64,000 nt of DNA from Halobacillus karajensis (GTDB lineage: Bacteria > Bacillota > Bacilli > Bacillales > Halobacillaceae), in assembly GCF_900108515.1 (NCBI RefSeq), contig NZ_FNWW01000001.1, positions 1 through 64,000 of the forward strand. Direction: 5' to 3'. The stretch's first letter is position 1. Every line of letters starts with the position of its first letter. The position numbers and the translations under genes are program-made. The notes beneath the pieces are model-generated. The model worked only from the letters and a program-made list of their open reading frames with translations. It had not been told where the DNA came from and searched no databases. This document shows positions 28,553 to 36,026 of the stretch, in pieces.

Positions 28553-28770
28553 TTAAAATTCTTTCATTAAAAATCCCGCGACCATAGAAGGCCCGGGGGA
28601 GTTTACCAATTGCAATATTTCTTCAAGGCTTGTTGTAATGCATTCATAAAATTGATCGTGAGGGAGTATCATGTTTTCCAATACAAAGGATCCCAGGCGA
28701 GATAAGTATAAATATTGATTCATCAGCTTTACACTCTGAGGAACACCAGATTAGAATCTACGCCACCCAT
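28553..28770 (-). pseudogene. Small frameshifted gene, about 72 codons
   Basis: An ATG at 28770 follows a strong GGGGGTGAATTTTTAT site and reads MGGVDSNLVFLRV before a stop. A neighbouring frame, open across the same point, gives SGVPQSVKLMNQYLYLSRLG and continues for about 45 more residues (FVLENMILPHDQFYECITTS, then VAGFLMKEF) to a stop at 28553. The span is not a multiple of three, so one frameshift separates the two parts. The helical, Leu/Met-rich product is not recognised. A sequencing error or a recently broken gene would both fit. Confidence 0.6.
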
Positions 28771-28916
28771 ATAAAAATTCACCCCCATTCGATTTATTAT
28801 TTTGACATAATACTTAGCCTACCTGTTTCTTTTCCCCCTATGGGTACGATAAAAGATGAATCTAGATATCGTAGTATGTGTAACCCAAACATCATTTAAA
28901 AACGTAAGTAAACAGT

Positions 28917-28948
28917 AAAAGGTGCTGGGCTAATGACCAGCACCTTTT
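28917..28948 (-). terminator. Terminator of the eRF1-like gene
   Basis: AAAAGGTGCTGG and CCAGCACCTTTT form a perfect 12-bp stem with an 8-base loop, with T-runs on both sides. Confidence 0.92.
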
Positions 28949-28953
28949 ACACG

Positions 28954-29760
28954 TTATTGCACAACCTCATTAAGCACGTGCATTTCTTCATGATCAAGAA
29001 GATTTTTATTAATCATGTCTTCCGCCCTCTTATTCATATGATCCTGAAGGTCCTTTAATTCTTCTTTATCCCCTACAAGGTAAAAGCGTTCCCAACCATA
29101 ATCTTTCGCTAATTTATCGATTTTCGGTGCTACACTCTTATACCAGCGATAACGGTTGGCCTCAAACCGCTCCTGAAATTGATCTTGTTTAGAGGTCTTA
29201 GCTCCGCCCGTGCCCATAGAAGGTTGGGCGCGATGTGGTCCCTGATGCTGCCGCCAGTCTTCTGTATCCAAATCAAGTTCAAATAACTGGGTATCCTTAA
29301 GTGTTCCAAGCTCCGCGTCAATCAGTTTAATCTGGTTTTTCTGGGTCAATACAACTCCTGTTTTCGGAAACTTATCCTGCATCTCTCTCAACTGATCCAG
29401 AACTGGTGTTTCTTCCCAATAAAACTCTGTTTTCACAGGCATCTGGAAACGTTCCGCAAACCAAATGGTATCATCACCAGTCGCAAATAAAACGACACTT
29501 TTAGCGAAATTCTGTTCGTTTTCTTCTATAAATTGTTCAACTTTTTCTTTGACTGCCCAATAGTTTCTTTTTTCATCTGAATCACCATCTTCCTGAAGAT
29601 AGGATTCAAAGTTATTCAGTCCGTTCTTCAAATGGATCTTCCATTCCCCCCCTTGTTGTTCAGGGTCAGAAGGGTCGGTGTTTAAATACATGGTCAAAAC
29701 TTTTTGTGGTTTCTCTAAGTGTACTTGCTCTAGTTTCTTTATTTCTTTATTCAAGTCCAT
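28954..29760 (-). CDS. Bacterial eRF1-like (VLRF1/baeRF-type) protein
   Basis: A 268-residue soluble protein resembling the bacterial counterparts of eukaryotic/archaeal release factor eRF1. The opening VLTMYLNTDPSDPEQQGGEW and GVVLTQKNQIKLIDAELGTL fit that family as I recall it, and FYLVGDKEELKDLQDHMNKR fits its C-terminal domain. Members are thought to act on stalled ribosomes or peptidyl-tRNA; no function is proven. It is a single gene between a strong terminator and the betaine-binding gene. The assignment rests on memory of the family and could be wrong. Confidence 0.65.
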   Translation of the reverse strand: MDLNKEIKKLEQVHLEKPQKVLTMYLNTDPSDPEQQGGEWKIHLKNGLNNFESYLQEDGDSDEKRNYWAVKEKVEQFIEENEQNFAKSVVLFATGDDTIWFAERFQMPVKTEFYWEETPVLDQLREMQDKFPKTGVVLTQKNQIKLIDAELGTLKDTQLFELDLDTEDWRQHQGPHRAQPSMGTGGAKTSKQDQFQERFEANRYRWYKSVAPKIDKLAKDYGWERFYLVGDKEELKDLQDHMNKRAEDMINKNLLDHEEMHVLNEVVQ

Positions 29761-29930
29761 AAAACAGCGACTCCTTTCACTAGTAAATCGAATCTATAAG
29801 GTATGTTTCCTATAAAGGGACTGTTTAAACTTCTTTTCAAACGCGGACATTTTTCAGGCAAAATTTACCAAGTTTGCTCTCGAGGGAAGGAGTCTTTCAA
29901 AATCTTTTTAATTCCTATCCAACAACAAAA

Positions 29931-29951
29931 ACCCGCTCTCAATAAGCGGGT
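29931..29951 (-). terminator. Terminator of the betaine-binding protein gene
   Basis: ACCCGCT and AGCGGGT with a 7-base loop, then TTTTTGTTGTT on the minus strand. Confidence 0.85.
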
Positions 29952-29962
29952 CTTTGTTCTAA

Positions 29963-30874
29963 TTATTCTTTTGTCCATTCATCAATAGCTTCTTGGTTTT
30001 CATCGATCCACTTCTGTGCACCTTCTTCAGCATCGCCAGCTTCATTAATTTCTGCCATTAAACTAGAGAGCTGATCGTCACTCAATTTGAATTTATCAAA
30101 CCATTTCACTACTTCTGGTTGATCTTCTTCAAGACCTTTACGTGCTGCATAAGAAATATCTTCAGAATCACCATAAACATTTTTCGGATCTTCCAAGAAC
30201 TTAAGGTCCATTTCCGCGAACACCCAGTGAGGTTTCCAGAGTGTAGCTACGATTGGCTCTTCACTCTCAAGAGAATTCTTAAGTTCGGTAATCATTGTTG
30301 GTTCTGAAGAAGAAGCAAGCGTATAATCCAAGTCATATTCATTGATAACCTCATCAGTAAATGACATAATGCTTGCCCCTGCATCAATCCCTACAATTTG
30401 CTTATCCGGAAATGCATCGGACCCTTTCAAATCCTCAATCGTATTAATGTCTTCCATATAACTTGGAACGGCTAAACCAAGCTTTGTTCCCTCATACCAA
30501 GTTTCACGCCAGTCAATATCCTCTTCATATTTTTCATAAAATGCTTTATCCGTATTGGGCAGCCAGATTTCCATACCGATATCCAAATCACCACTGGATA
30601 AAGCTTCGTACAAAAATCCTTTTTCCACTTGCTCAAGTTCTACAGTATACCCTTTTTCTTCAAGTACTAGTTTCCACATATTGGACACAGCAACATTTTC
30701 AGCCCAATTGTTCATACCGATGCTGATTGTACCTTTATCATCTGAGTTTTCAGCGTTATCCCCACCATTTTCATTCCCATTTGAATCATCTTCTGCCCCA
30801 CCACAAGCAGCAAGGGTTAGAAGAATACCCAAGAATAGAGCTGGTAACCATTTTCGCCAATTTTCCATAGCCAT
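29963..30874 (-). CDS. Glycine betaine/quaternary amine-binding lipoprotein (OpuAC-like)
   Basis: A 303-residue lipoprotein of the OpuAC/ProX group that binds compatible solutes. A signal peptide ends in LTLAACGGAEDD with Cys24, followed by an Asn/Asp/Glu-rich linker typical of salt-tolerant bacteria. Trp residues for the cation cage are in NNWAENVAV, EIWLPNTDK and TLWKPHWVF. The ATG at 30874 follows GAGGAGGTCTTT. No permease or ATPase gene adjoins, so it must work with a transporter encoded elsewhere or act as an orphan. Confidence 0.88.
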   Translation of the reverse strand: MAMENWRKWLPALFLGILLTLAACGGAEDDSNGNENGGDNAENSDDKGTISIGMNNWAENVAVSNMWKLVLEEKGYTVELEQVEKGFLYEALSSGDLDIGMEIWLPNTDKAFYEKYEEDIDWRETWYEGTKLGLAVPSYMEDINTIEDLKGSDAFPDKQIVGIDAGASIMSFTDEVINEYDLDYTLASSSEPTMITELKNSLESEEPIVATLWKPHWVFAEMDLKFLEDPKNVYGDSEDISYAARKGLEEDQPEVVKWFDKFKLSDDQLSSLMAEINEAGDAEEGAQKWIDENQEAIDEWTKE

Positions 30875-30935
30875 AAAGACCTCCTCTAAGTATTCTTGTT
30901 TAATTATGTTATAAATTGTTGAAACACAATTCGAA

Positions 30936-30963
30936 ATTATAACACAAAAAAATAAAAGTACAA
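30936..30963 (-). promoter_or_regulatory. Sigma-A-type promoter of the betaine-binding protein gene
   Basis: On the minus strand TTGTAC and TATAAT are separated by 16 bases, 62 bases upstream of the start codon. The -10 box is perfect; the spacer is AT-rich. Confidence 0.65.
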
Positions 30964-31003
30964 ACAATACAAACTGTATAGAATTATCATTTGTAACATT
31001 CTT

Positions 31004-31042
31004 CCACACCAGGTCATCCAATATATGGATGACCTGGTGTGG
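31004..31042. terminator. Perfect 17-bp hairpin between yfhD and the betaine-binding gene
   Basis: The 17 bases at 31004-31020 are an exact inverse of 31026-31042, with ATATA as loop. It begins 17 bases past the yfhD stop, so termination is likely, but neither strand has a T-run after the stem. It could instead stabilise RNA ends or bind a protein. Confidence 0.55.
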
Positions 31043-31058
31043 AACTATTTCTCATAAC

Positions 31059-31235
31059 CTACTGTCTTTTATGTGCACGGCGATCGGCTGCTTCTGCTCT
31101 TTCTTGTGCGATTTTATCTTCGCGATCAGCTAATTCCTCAGAGAACTCAACATCGATGTTCTTCTGATTCTTTGGAGTTTGAGGCAATTTACCCTTTTGT
31201 TTGCCTTTATTCTTTCGGTGGTCATCTCTACCCAT
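31059..31235 (-). CDS. yfhD: YfhD family small protein
   Basis: A 58-residue hydrophilic protein that begins MGRDDHRKNKGKQKGKLPQ and continues TPKNQKNIDVEFSEELADRE, closely following the YfhD pattern of B. subtilis. The C-terminal helix is rich in Ala, Glu and Arg. Its function is unknown; YfhD is associated with sporulation-related regulons in some annotations. The start ATG at 31235 follows AAAAGGAGGGGTAGAAC. Confidence 0.88.
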   Translation of the reverse strand: MGRDDHRKNKGKQKGKLPQTPKNQKNIDVEFSEELADREDKIAQERAEAADRRAHKRQ

Positions 31236-31337
31236 GTTCTACCCCTCCTTTTTGTCGAATATTAGTAGTATGTAGCGGTTTAAAGCAAATATTCTCTGAA
31301 CATCAGGCATATTCCTTAACTCAAAGGAGTGCTACGA

Positions 31338-31394
31338 TTGAACGTTCCTGTGTTTCCTTTTTCTAAACAGAAATCCGCGATATCCGTTTACTAA
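31338..31394 (+). CDS. Possible 18-residue peptide
   Basis: A TTG codon nine bases after AAAGGAG opens a frame NVPVFPFSKQKSAISVY that stops immediately before a strong terminator stem. The tight ribosome site-ORF-terminator arrangement suggests a translated mini-gene, but length alone gives no statistical support. Some Bacillaceae genomes carry similar very short genes. The peptide's role is unknown. Confidence 0.3.
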   Translation: MNVPVFPFSKQKSAISVY

Positions 31395-31447
31395 GAAAAA
31401 AACACCTCCAAATGTAAAATGAATGTTTACAACTTGAAGGTGTTTTA
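31395..31447. terminator. Terminator between the mini-ORF and the MFS gene
   Basis: AAAACACCTCCAAATGTAAA pairs with TTTACAACTTGAAGGTGTTT with two mismatches around a short loop. A- and T-runs on both sides allow use in both directions. Confidence 0.8.
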
Positions 31448-31495
31448 TTCCGTTCCATATGACCTGCGCTATTTTTGTCCGTTTTTTTATGATTG

Positions 31496-32659
31496 TTAAA
31501 CAGCTTCCTGTTTGTAGGCTTCTTGACCACGTGTAATAGAGAAATAAGCAGTAGCCAAGGCAAGCAATACGAAAAAACCGCCGACAGTAGCGTTGTGAGT
31601 CACAGAAGCCTGTTCAATAACAATCCCCCCAATGGATGATCCAAAAGCAATTCCAAAGTGTAGAGCGGAGTTATTTAAACTTTGTTGAATATCAGATGTC
31701 TCAGGAGCAGATGAAATGAGATAGTTTTGCTGTGCTGGGGTGACAGCCCAACTCAAAGCACTCCAAATGATTAAGACGATTAGAAACACCGGAAGGGAGA
31801 AGGTGACATGTGGGATGGTAAAGATGGCAACTGCAAAGACCATGATAATCCCTAGAATACTCTTATCAGACCCAAATTTATCCGATAAGAATCCACCTAC
31901 TCCCCCGCCCATGACGGCTGCTACACCGAAAATAAAGTATACAATACTCACCCAGGCCGCATTCATGCCCATTTCCTCTTTTAGAAAAGGAGTCAAATAT
32001 GCATACAAAACCAAGTGGCCTGTAAGAAACAAAAATGATGTCAGTTGGGCTGAAAAGATTTTTTTATCTTTAAGCGTTCGTAATTGATCCTTTAAGGATA
32101 TGACTGGTTTGGGAGCCATTTCACCTAACGAAATAGCTACAGCTATAATGGATAACAGGCTGAGTACACTAATTAGTAAAAATGGCGCTCTCCATCCGAA
32201 GCTATTACCAATGGTTAACCCAATGGGGACCCCAAGAACGAGTGACCCACTGATTCCCATAAAAATTGTACCAATAGCTCTCCCTCTGTATTCCTTTGCA
32301 ACAATGGCAGAGGCGATAGTTACAGCTAGTACTACAAGTAAAGAACCACTACCTGCCGTTAATATGCGGGCTGCCATAATCGTAGAATAGTTAGGACTCC
32401 AATAAGCAAGCATATTGCCCATAAAGAATATCACTAAGGTAACGAGCATTAATTTCTTCCGATCAAAACGGGCGGTCGCTGTTAGTAAAATTGGGGAAGC
32501 TATCCCAAATACAAGGGAGAAGATTGTAATTAAAAACCCTGCTTGACCAAGAGAAACTCCAAGATCCTGTGCGACAAGGTCCAGGATGCCCCCTATTATC
32601 AATTCAACTGTTCCAACAACAAAGGCAACAAGTGCAAGTAAATAAACTTTTTTATTCAT
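31496..32659 (-). CDS. MFS transporter, DHA1 family (drug/sugar efflux type)
   Basis: A 387-residue 12-helix major facilitator protein. The loop 2-3 motif is TARFDRKKLMLVT, and motif C is present as SGSLVLGVPIGLTIG. It resembles the AraJ/YdhP group of exporters for sugars or drugs; the substrate cannot be told. The start follows GGAAGGGAC. It is divergent from a TrmB-type regulator gene, with an inverted repeat over its leader, so it is probably the regulator's target. Confidence 0.88.
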   Translation of the reverse strand: MNKKVYLLALVAFVVGTVELIIGGILDLVAQDLGVSLGQAGFLITIFSLVFGIASPILLTATARFDRKKLMLVTLVIFFMGNMLAYWSPNYSTIMAARILTAGSGSLLVVLAVTIASAIVAKEYRGRAIGTIFMGISGSLVLGVPIGLTIGNSFGWRAPFLLISVLSLLSIIAVAISLGEMAPKPVISLKDQLRTLKDKKIFSAQLTSFLFLTGHLVLYAYLTPFLKEEMGMNAAWVSIVYFIFGVAAVMGGGVGGFLSDKFGSDKSILGIIMVFAVAIFTIPHVTFSLPVFLIVLIIWSALSWAVTPAQQNYLISSAPETSDIQQSLNNSALHFGIAFGSSIGGIVIEQASVTHNATVGGFFVLLALATAYFSITRGQEAYKQEAV

Positions 32660-32681
32660 AAATAATGTCCCTTCCTTTTAG

Positions 32682-32701
32682 GTTACCACTATAATGGTAA
32701 C
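32682..32701 (-). promoter_or_regulatory. Candidate operator in front of the MFS gene
   Basis: GTTACC and GGTAAC are inverted arms around ACTATAAT, 23 bases upstream of the start codon. A symmetric site over the promoter region next to a divergent regulator gene suggests its binding site. It is not tested against any known TrmB motif. Confidence 0.45.
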
Positions 32702-32969
32702 TATATATAAAGGAGAAAACAAGAGAAAATATTGATGTTTATTTTTGACGCCATGTATTCTAAAATAAACACCTGAATTCATTCGTCATTTTAGTCATTT
32801 AAAATAAAAGAAAAACCTTTTTTGCCCCTTTTTACTTTGGAGGCCCAATATGCCGTTTTGCAACTAATGAGATAAGCTAAACACAAGATCGATAATACTC
32901 CTCGTTCCTTAACACTTTATGTTAAATTCAATATAAACACTTCTTCTAAAAATAAAAGTGAGGTACAAC

Positions 32970-33728
32970 ATGCTACAAAAATTCGGTTTTACACAATATG
33001 AAAGTCAAGTTTTTGAAGCCCTGACAGCCAGCAGTGAACCCATGGATGCCACATCAATCGTAAAGTACTCTCAAGTCCCTAAATCTAAGGTGTATGAAGT
33101 TTTGCAGAGGCTCGTAGAGAAAGGACTAATCTTAACGTCTTTCCAGGAAAGAAAAAAACTATACACCGCCCTCTCACTGGAAACTACTATCGAAAAACTG
33201 ACAGCTGAGTTCCAAGCTAATGTAGATGAAATAAGAAATACGACGTACAAACTACACGATTCAGATGAACGGGTATGGACAATTCAGAACGAAAAATCCA
33301 TCAAAGCTCTCGCAAGTGAATGTATTCAAAAAGCCAAAAGAGAAATCCTTCTTACAGGTTGGAGCGATGAGTTACAACACTTTCTCCCTCTCCTGGAAGA
33401 AAAAAAGAAAGAAGGCGTAAAGGTTGAACTCCTTTCTGTCGGTGACCTCGAACCTGGTAGTCTACATGCACATGTACTTCTACCTGATGAAAGACACGAC
33501 GCCCTCGAACGGCATAAATTAATCATTATTGACCACAAAGAAATTTTATTCGCTGGGGTAGAACGAAGCGATTTTCAAGGCATTCATACATTATCGAAAC
33601 CACTGGTGAAATTCTTTACAGAGTTCTTTTATCACGATGTTGCTTTGACAGTGATCACAAAAAAATATCAAGATGTGCTAATGGCCGACGAAGAAATTAA
33701 AGAAACTCTTATGAAACTGAGATATTAA
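32970..33728 (+). CDS. TrmB-family transcriptional regulator
   Basis: A 252-residue regulator. Residues 1-80 form a winged helix of TrmB type (FGFTQYESQVFEALTAS, SKVYEVLQRLVEKGLI). The rest resembles the phospholipase D-like sensor domain of the family (EILLTGWSDELQHFLPLLEE, HKLIIIDHKEILFAG). In relatives the C-terminal domain binds sugars. The ATG at 32970 follows AGTGAGGTACAAC; a GTG four codons earlier overlaps that site. It is divergent from the MFS exporter, its likely target. Confidence 0.82.
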   Translation: MLQKFGFTQYESQVFEALTASSEPMDATSIVKYSQVPKSKVYEVLQRLVEKGLILTSFQERKKLYTALSLETTIEKLTAEFQANVDEIRNTTYKLHDSDERVWTIQNEKSIKALASECIQKAKREILLTGWSDELQHFLPLLEEKKKEGVKVELLSVGDLEPGSLHAHVLLPDERHDALERHKLIIIDHKEILFAGVERSDFQGIHTLSKPLVKFFTEFFYHDVALTVITKKYQDVLMADEEIKETLMKLRY

Positions 33729-33771
33729 CATATATTCATTACCTCTCATTTGCTTCAAGTTTCTTATCACT

Positions 33772-33801
33772 AAAAAAGCGCCCGGAAGTTGGGCGCTTTT
33801 T
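33772..33801. terminator. Terminator after the TrmB-type gene
   Basis: AAAAGCGCCC and GGGCGCTTTT form a perfect stem with a 7-base loop, followed by T on the plus strand. Confidence 0.92.
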
Positions 33802-33992
33802 GCTTTTCCTGTATTTTTCCACGAATAAACTTTCTTTTCACAAAATACTTCATTATATCGGATCAAAAAAACGGCTCGAACATAGGAATCACTTTATACC
33901 CGCACAGGTACAGTGAAAAGTGGTCTTCCTTATAAAGAGCAACACCTTCATAGTGGATAAGAAACTGTCTACTCCACAGCCTTAATGGTTTC

Positions 33993-34082
33993 CTACTGTG
34001 ATATCACTTCATCGACATAGTGGTATTTCCCCTTCCACTTTTCTGTGTCAAATCCCCAGAAATATGGAGCGGCCACACCGTT
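33993..34082 (-). pseudogene. In-frame coding remnant directly after the kinase-like gene
   Basis: Beyond the TAA of the kinase-like gene (34083-34085) the same frame stays open for 29 codons, NGVAAPYFWGFDTEKWKGKY then HYVDEVISQ, to a TAG at 33993. The composition is protein-like. A GTG at codon 3 lacks a ribosome site. The sequence may be the original C-terminus cut off by a nonsense mutation, or the tail of another lost gene. Confidence 0.45.
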
Positions 34083-34679
34083 TTAAATGGGCAACAACCT
34101 TCGGCGATAAAGCTTAATAATAAATTCAATAAAAAACGCAGGGATTTTTTTAGGGACATATCGCCGTTGATAAAATGTTTCATAGGCTTTCTTTAAATCA
34201 CGCCAATGCGGACAGTCGAACTCCTGTGTAAAGCGTACAACATCAATAACTTTTACTTGGCCGTCTGTCGTAAGCAATATATTCTTCAAATGAGTGTCAG
34301 ACGGATTAAACCCTAAATTACAAGCAAATTCCAGCGCCTCATCCACACGTTGAACCATCTCATCTGTTATGGCTACACCGTTTACTAGACAATCATAAAA
34401 TGTAATGCCCTCTACATATTGCATCGTAATGTATCCTTCACCCTTTTCAAAAAAAGCAGGGAAAAACTCATGATTGTTCAGCTTTTGATAAACATCCCCC
34501 TCAATATGAGCGAGATGTTCAAATCCCGGATAAAAAATTTTAATTGCTATATCCGTTCCCTTCATTCGGAATACAGAAGCACTCCTACCTTGCCCAATCA
34601 TTTGAAGTTCTTGAGGAATACAAGTGACTTGATCTCCTTCAAATTGTACTTTTTCAACCAAATCTTTCATTTTCTCCAT
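34083..34679 (-). CDS. YrzF-like protein kinase-fold protein
   Basis: A 198-residue small protein-kinase-like fold. A glycine-loop relative IGQGRSASVFRMKG is followed by Lys in DIAIKIFYP (about residue 47), hinge ITMQYVEG, and the catalytic region NPSDTHLKNILLTTDGQVKVIDV, where DTHLKN replaces HRDLKxxN and KVIDV stands for DFG. This pattern fits the YrzF/YbdM group of B. subtilis. Activity is unproven. The start follows GAGGAGAATCTTT. The frame continues after the stop codon, so the gene may be truncated. Confidence 0.75.
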   Translation of the reverse strand: MEKMKDLVEKVQFEGDQVTCIPQELQMIGQGRSASVFRMKGTDIAIKIFYPGFEHLAHIEGDVYQKLNNHEFFPAFFEKGEGYITMQYVEGITFYDCLVNGVAITDEMVQRVDEALEFACNLGFNPSDTHLKNILLTTDGQVKVIDVVRFTQEFDCPHWRDLKKAYETFYQRRYVPKKIPAFFIEFIIKLYRRRLLPI

Positions 34680-34756
34680 AAAGATTCTCCTCTATGAAAC
34701 AGACATTGTCTCTATATAAATATAACAAAAATTGCGATGAAAGAAGTGTATTTTGT

Positions 34757-34786
34757 TTGACAATGATAATCATTATCAATTATTAT
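34757..34786 (+). promoter_or_regulatory. Promoter with an embedded Fur box
   Basis: TTGACA and TATTAT are spaced 18 bases apart, and between them lies TGATAATCATTATCA (34764-34778), a perfect 7-1-7 Fur palindrome. A repressor there would block RNA polymerase when iron is sufficient. The start codon of the next gene is 29 bases after the -10 box. Confidence 0.85.
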
Positions 34787-34814
34787 AGTGTTATCATTAG
34801 AAAGGAGGGTGGTT

Positions 34815-35195
34815 ATGCCAAATCTCTTATCTGTTATACACCCCTTCACATATGAAAAAGGCAATAACGGTTGTTCTTGTCATGAATATATAACGTTTGA
34901 ACAAGGGGATTTCTTATGGATTTTGGATGACCCTTTTTATGTAGATCAAGTGGGGTGGTACATTGCGGTCCAAAAAAACGATAAGTCCCCATTTTATATG
35001 TCCATTCCATTCATTGATGAGAAATATGAGGATCGATCTCTATTCACAGAAATGGATAGGGAGTTAGCTATCAATATTCATCAATTCCAAATCGATCAAT
35101 CTCTTATTTCTAAAGACAAAGCAGCATTCTTATACCATACCGAAGAACTTGATAAACTGATGGCCATCACCCCAGATAACATGTATGCCCAATAA
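34815..35195 (+). CDS. IDEAL-domain-like protein under Fur control
   Basis: A 126-residue cytosolic protein of unknown function. The C-terminal part, with FQIDQSLISKDKAAFLYHTE, resembles the short IDEAL domain found in several Bacillus proteins. The N-terminal half includes GNNGCSCHEYITFEQGDFLW with a Cys-x-Cys-His that might bind metal. The ATG at 34815 follows AGAAAGGAGGGTGGTT; an in-frame GTG at 34788 overlaps the promoter. The Fur box suggests a role in low iron, perhaps adjusting iron use. That role is inference. Confidence 0.65.
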   Translation: MPNLLSVIHPFTYEKGNNGCSCHEYITFEQGDFLWILDDPFYVDQVGWYIAVQKNDKSPFYMSIPFIDEKYEDRSLFTEMDRELAINIHQFQIDQSLISKDKAAFLYHTEELDKLMAITPDNMYAQ

Positions 35196-35238
35196 ATCCT
35201 TTATAACTTAATGTGTGAGTCCACTTTTAAATTGAAAA

Positions 35239-35260
35239 GAGGCGCGTGACGCGCCCCTCA
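35239..35260 (-). terminator. Terminator overlapping the end of the SASP gene
   Basis: On the minus strand GAGGGGCGCG and CGCGCCTC pair around TCA with a bulge, then TTTTC. The stem includes the gene's last base triplet. Confidence 0.7.
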
Positions 35261-35515
35261 AGTTTGTTCTTTTTCTATTTGGTGTTGAGCACGGCGAATT
35301 AACTCTTTAACCATTTGTCCACCGATTTGCCCACCGATTTTTCCAGCGTCCCTCGTTGATAATTCACCGTTGTTTCCTTTTTTCAACGGTATCCCCTGCT
35401 CCTGTGCAACTTCATATTTCGTCTGATCAGGAGTGGAGGAGTTCATCAAGTCCGCTTTCATTTGGTCCAGTCCTGCTCTTGCTTCCGGGACTAGGATTTT
35501 ATTCTTACGAGTCAT
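35258..35515 (-). CDS. Alpha/beta-type small acid-soluble spore protein
   Basis: An 85-residue SASP that coats spore DNA and protects it from UV. ILVPEARAGLDQMKADLMNS and the germination-protease site in TKYEVAQEQGIPL are conserved, and STRDAGKIGGQIGGQMVKEL is the second family motif. Expression is expected in the forespore. The gene follows a DUF4025 gene by two bases on the same strand, so they are probably co-transcribed. I do not assign a particular ssp letter. Confidence 0.92.
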   Translation of the reverse strand: MTRKNKILVPEARAGLDQMKADLMNSSTPDQTKYEVAQEQGIPLKKGNNGELSTRDAGKIGGQIGGQMVKELIRRAQHQIEKEQT

Positions 35516-35517
35516 GA

Positions 35518-35733
35518 TTAGTCACGCTTCTTTCCTTTTTTAATGGCTTCACCTTGGTGACTAATTAATTGACCATTTTCATCTACCTTATCAATTTTCG
35601 CGTCAAAGGTACCTTCGGTGAGTGTATCATTAACTTGTTCGTGGGTTGTTGCCAGTCCTTGAGAGGTAAAGTCCTCTTTTCCATAGTCCGAGGACTGATA
35701 ATTTCGAGTAGGTTGTTCCTGCTTTTTCTTCAT
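35518..35733 (-). CDS. DUF4025 family protein (YozQ-like)
   Basis: A 71-residue hydrophilic protein. The central QGLATTHEQVNDTLTEGTFD follows the pattern of the DUF4025/YozQ family. Its function is unknown; linkage to a spore DNA-binding protein suggests sporulation-time expression. The start follows AAGGAGGTTAACATC. The C-terminus is basic (EAIKKGKKRD). Confidence 0.75.
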   Translation of the reverse strand: MKKKQEQPTRNYQSSDYGKEDFTSQGLATTHEQVNDTLTEGTFDAKIDKVDENGQLISHQGEAIKKGKKRD

Positions 35734-35858
35734 GATGTTAACCTCCTTTTCCTTAGCTTTTACAGGTTTTTAAATGCGATTCGTTGTAAGCTTTTGCCTG
35801 TAAATTTTACGGATAAAAAGGTGCAGGTATACCAGACTAAATGACAGGAGGTGTGGTC

Positions 35859-35996
35859 ATGAGCAAAAAGAGCAATGCCTATAAAAGAAATGCCGGAAAC
35901 ACTGTGAATCCCCAAGGGCTTTCAGAAGATGTGGCAGATCAGCAACCACGATCCCAACTGGAACAAAAAGCAAAGAAAGCCAATGCTAAACGCTAA
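35859..35996 (+). CDS. sspL: Small acid-soluble spore protein L
   Basis: A 45-residue protein. NTVNPQGLSEDVADQQPRSQ followed by LEQKAKKANAKR matches the SspL pattern (TPQG...ELEERAKKSNTKR in B. subtilis, from memory). It is a minor spore-core protein made in the forespore. The ATG follows ACAGGAGGTGTGGTC, and a terminator begins two bases after the stop. Its length equals that of known SspL proteins. Confidence 0.88.
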   Translation: MSKKSNAYKRNAGNTVNPQGLSEDVADQQPRSQLEQKAKKANAKR

Positions 35997-35997
35997 G

Positions 35998-36026
35998 AAG
36001 CTGACTTTTACGAGTCAGCTTTTTTC
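35998..36026. terminator. Bidirectional terminator between sspL and the HpaB-like gene
   Basis: AAGCTGACT and AGTCAGCTT form a 9-bp stem with a 6-base loop, then TTTTTT on the plus strand. The stem also covers the last codons of the convergent gene. Confidence 0.88.

Noticed and set aside
28553-28770. Programmed frameshifting
   Set aside because: No slippery heptamer followed by a structure is visible at the junction, so simple mutation or error is preferred.
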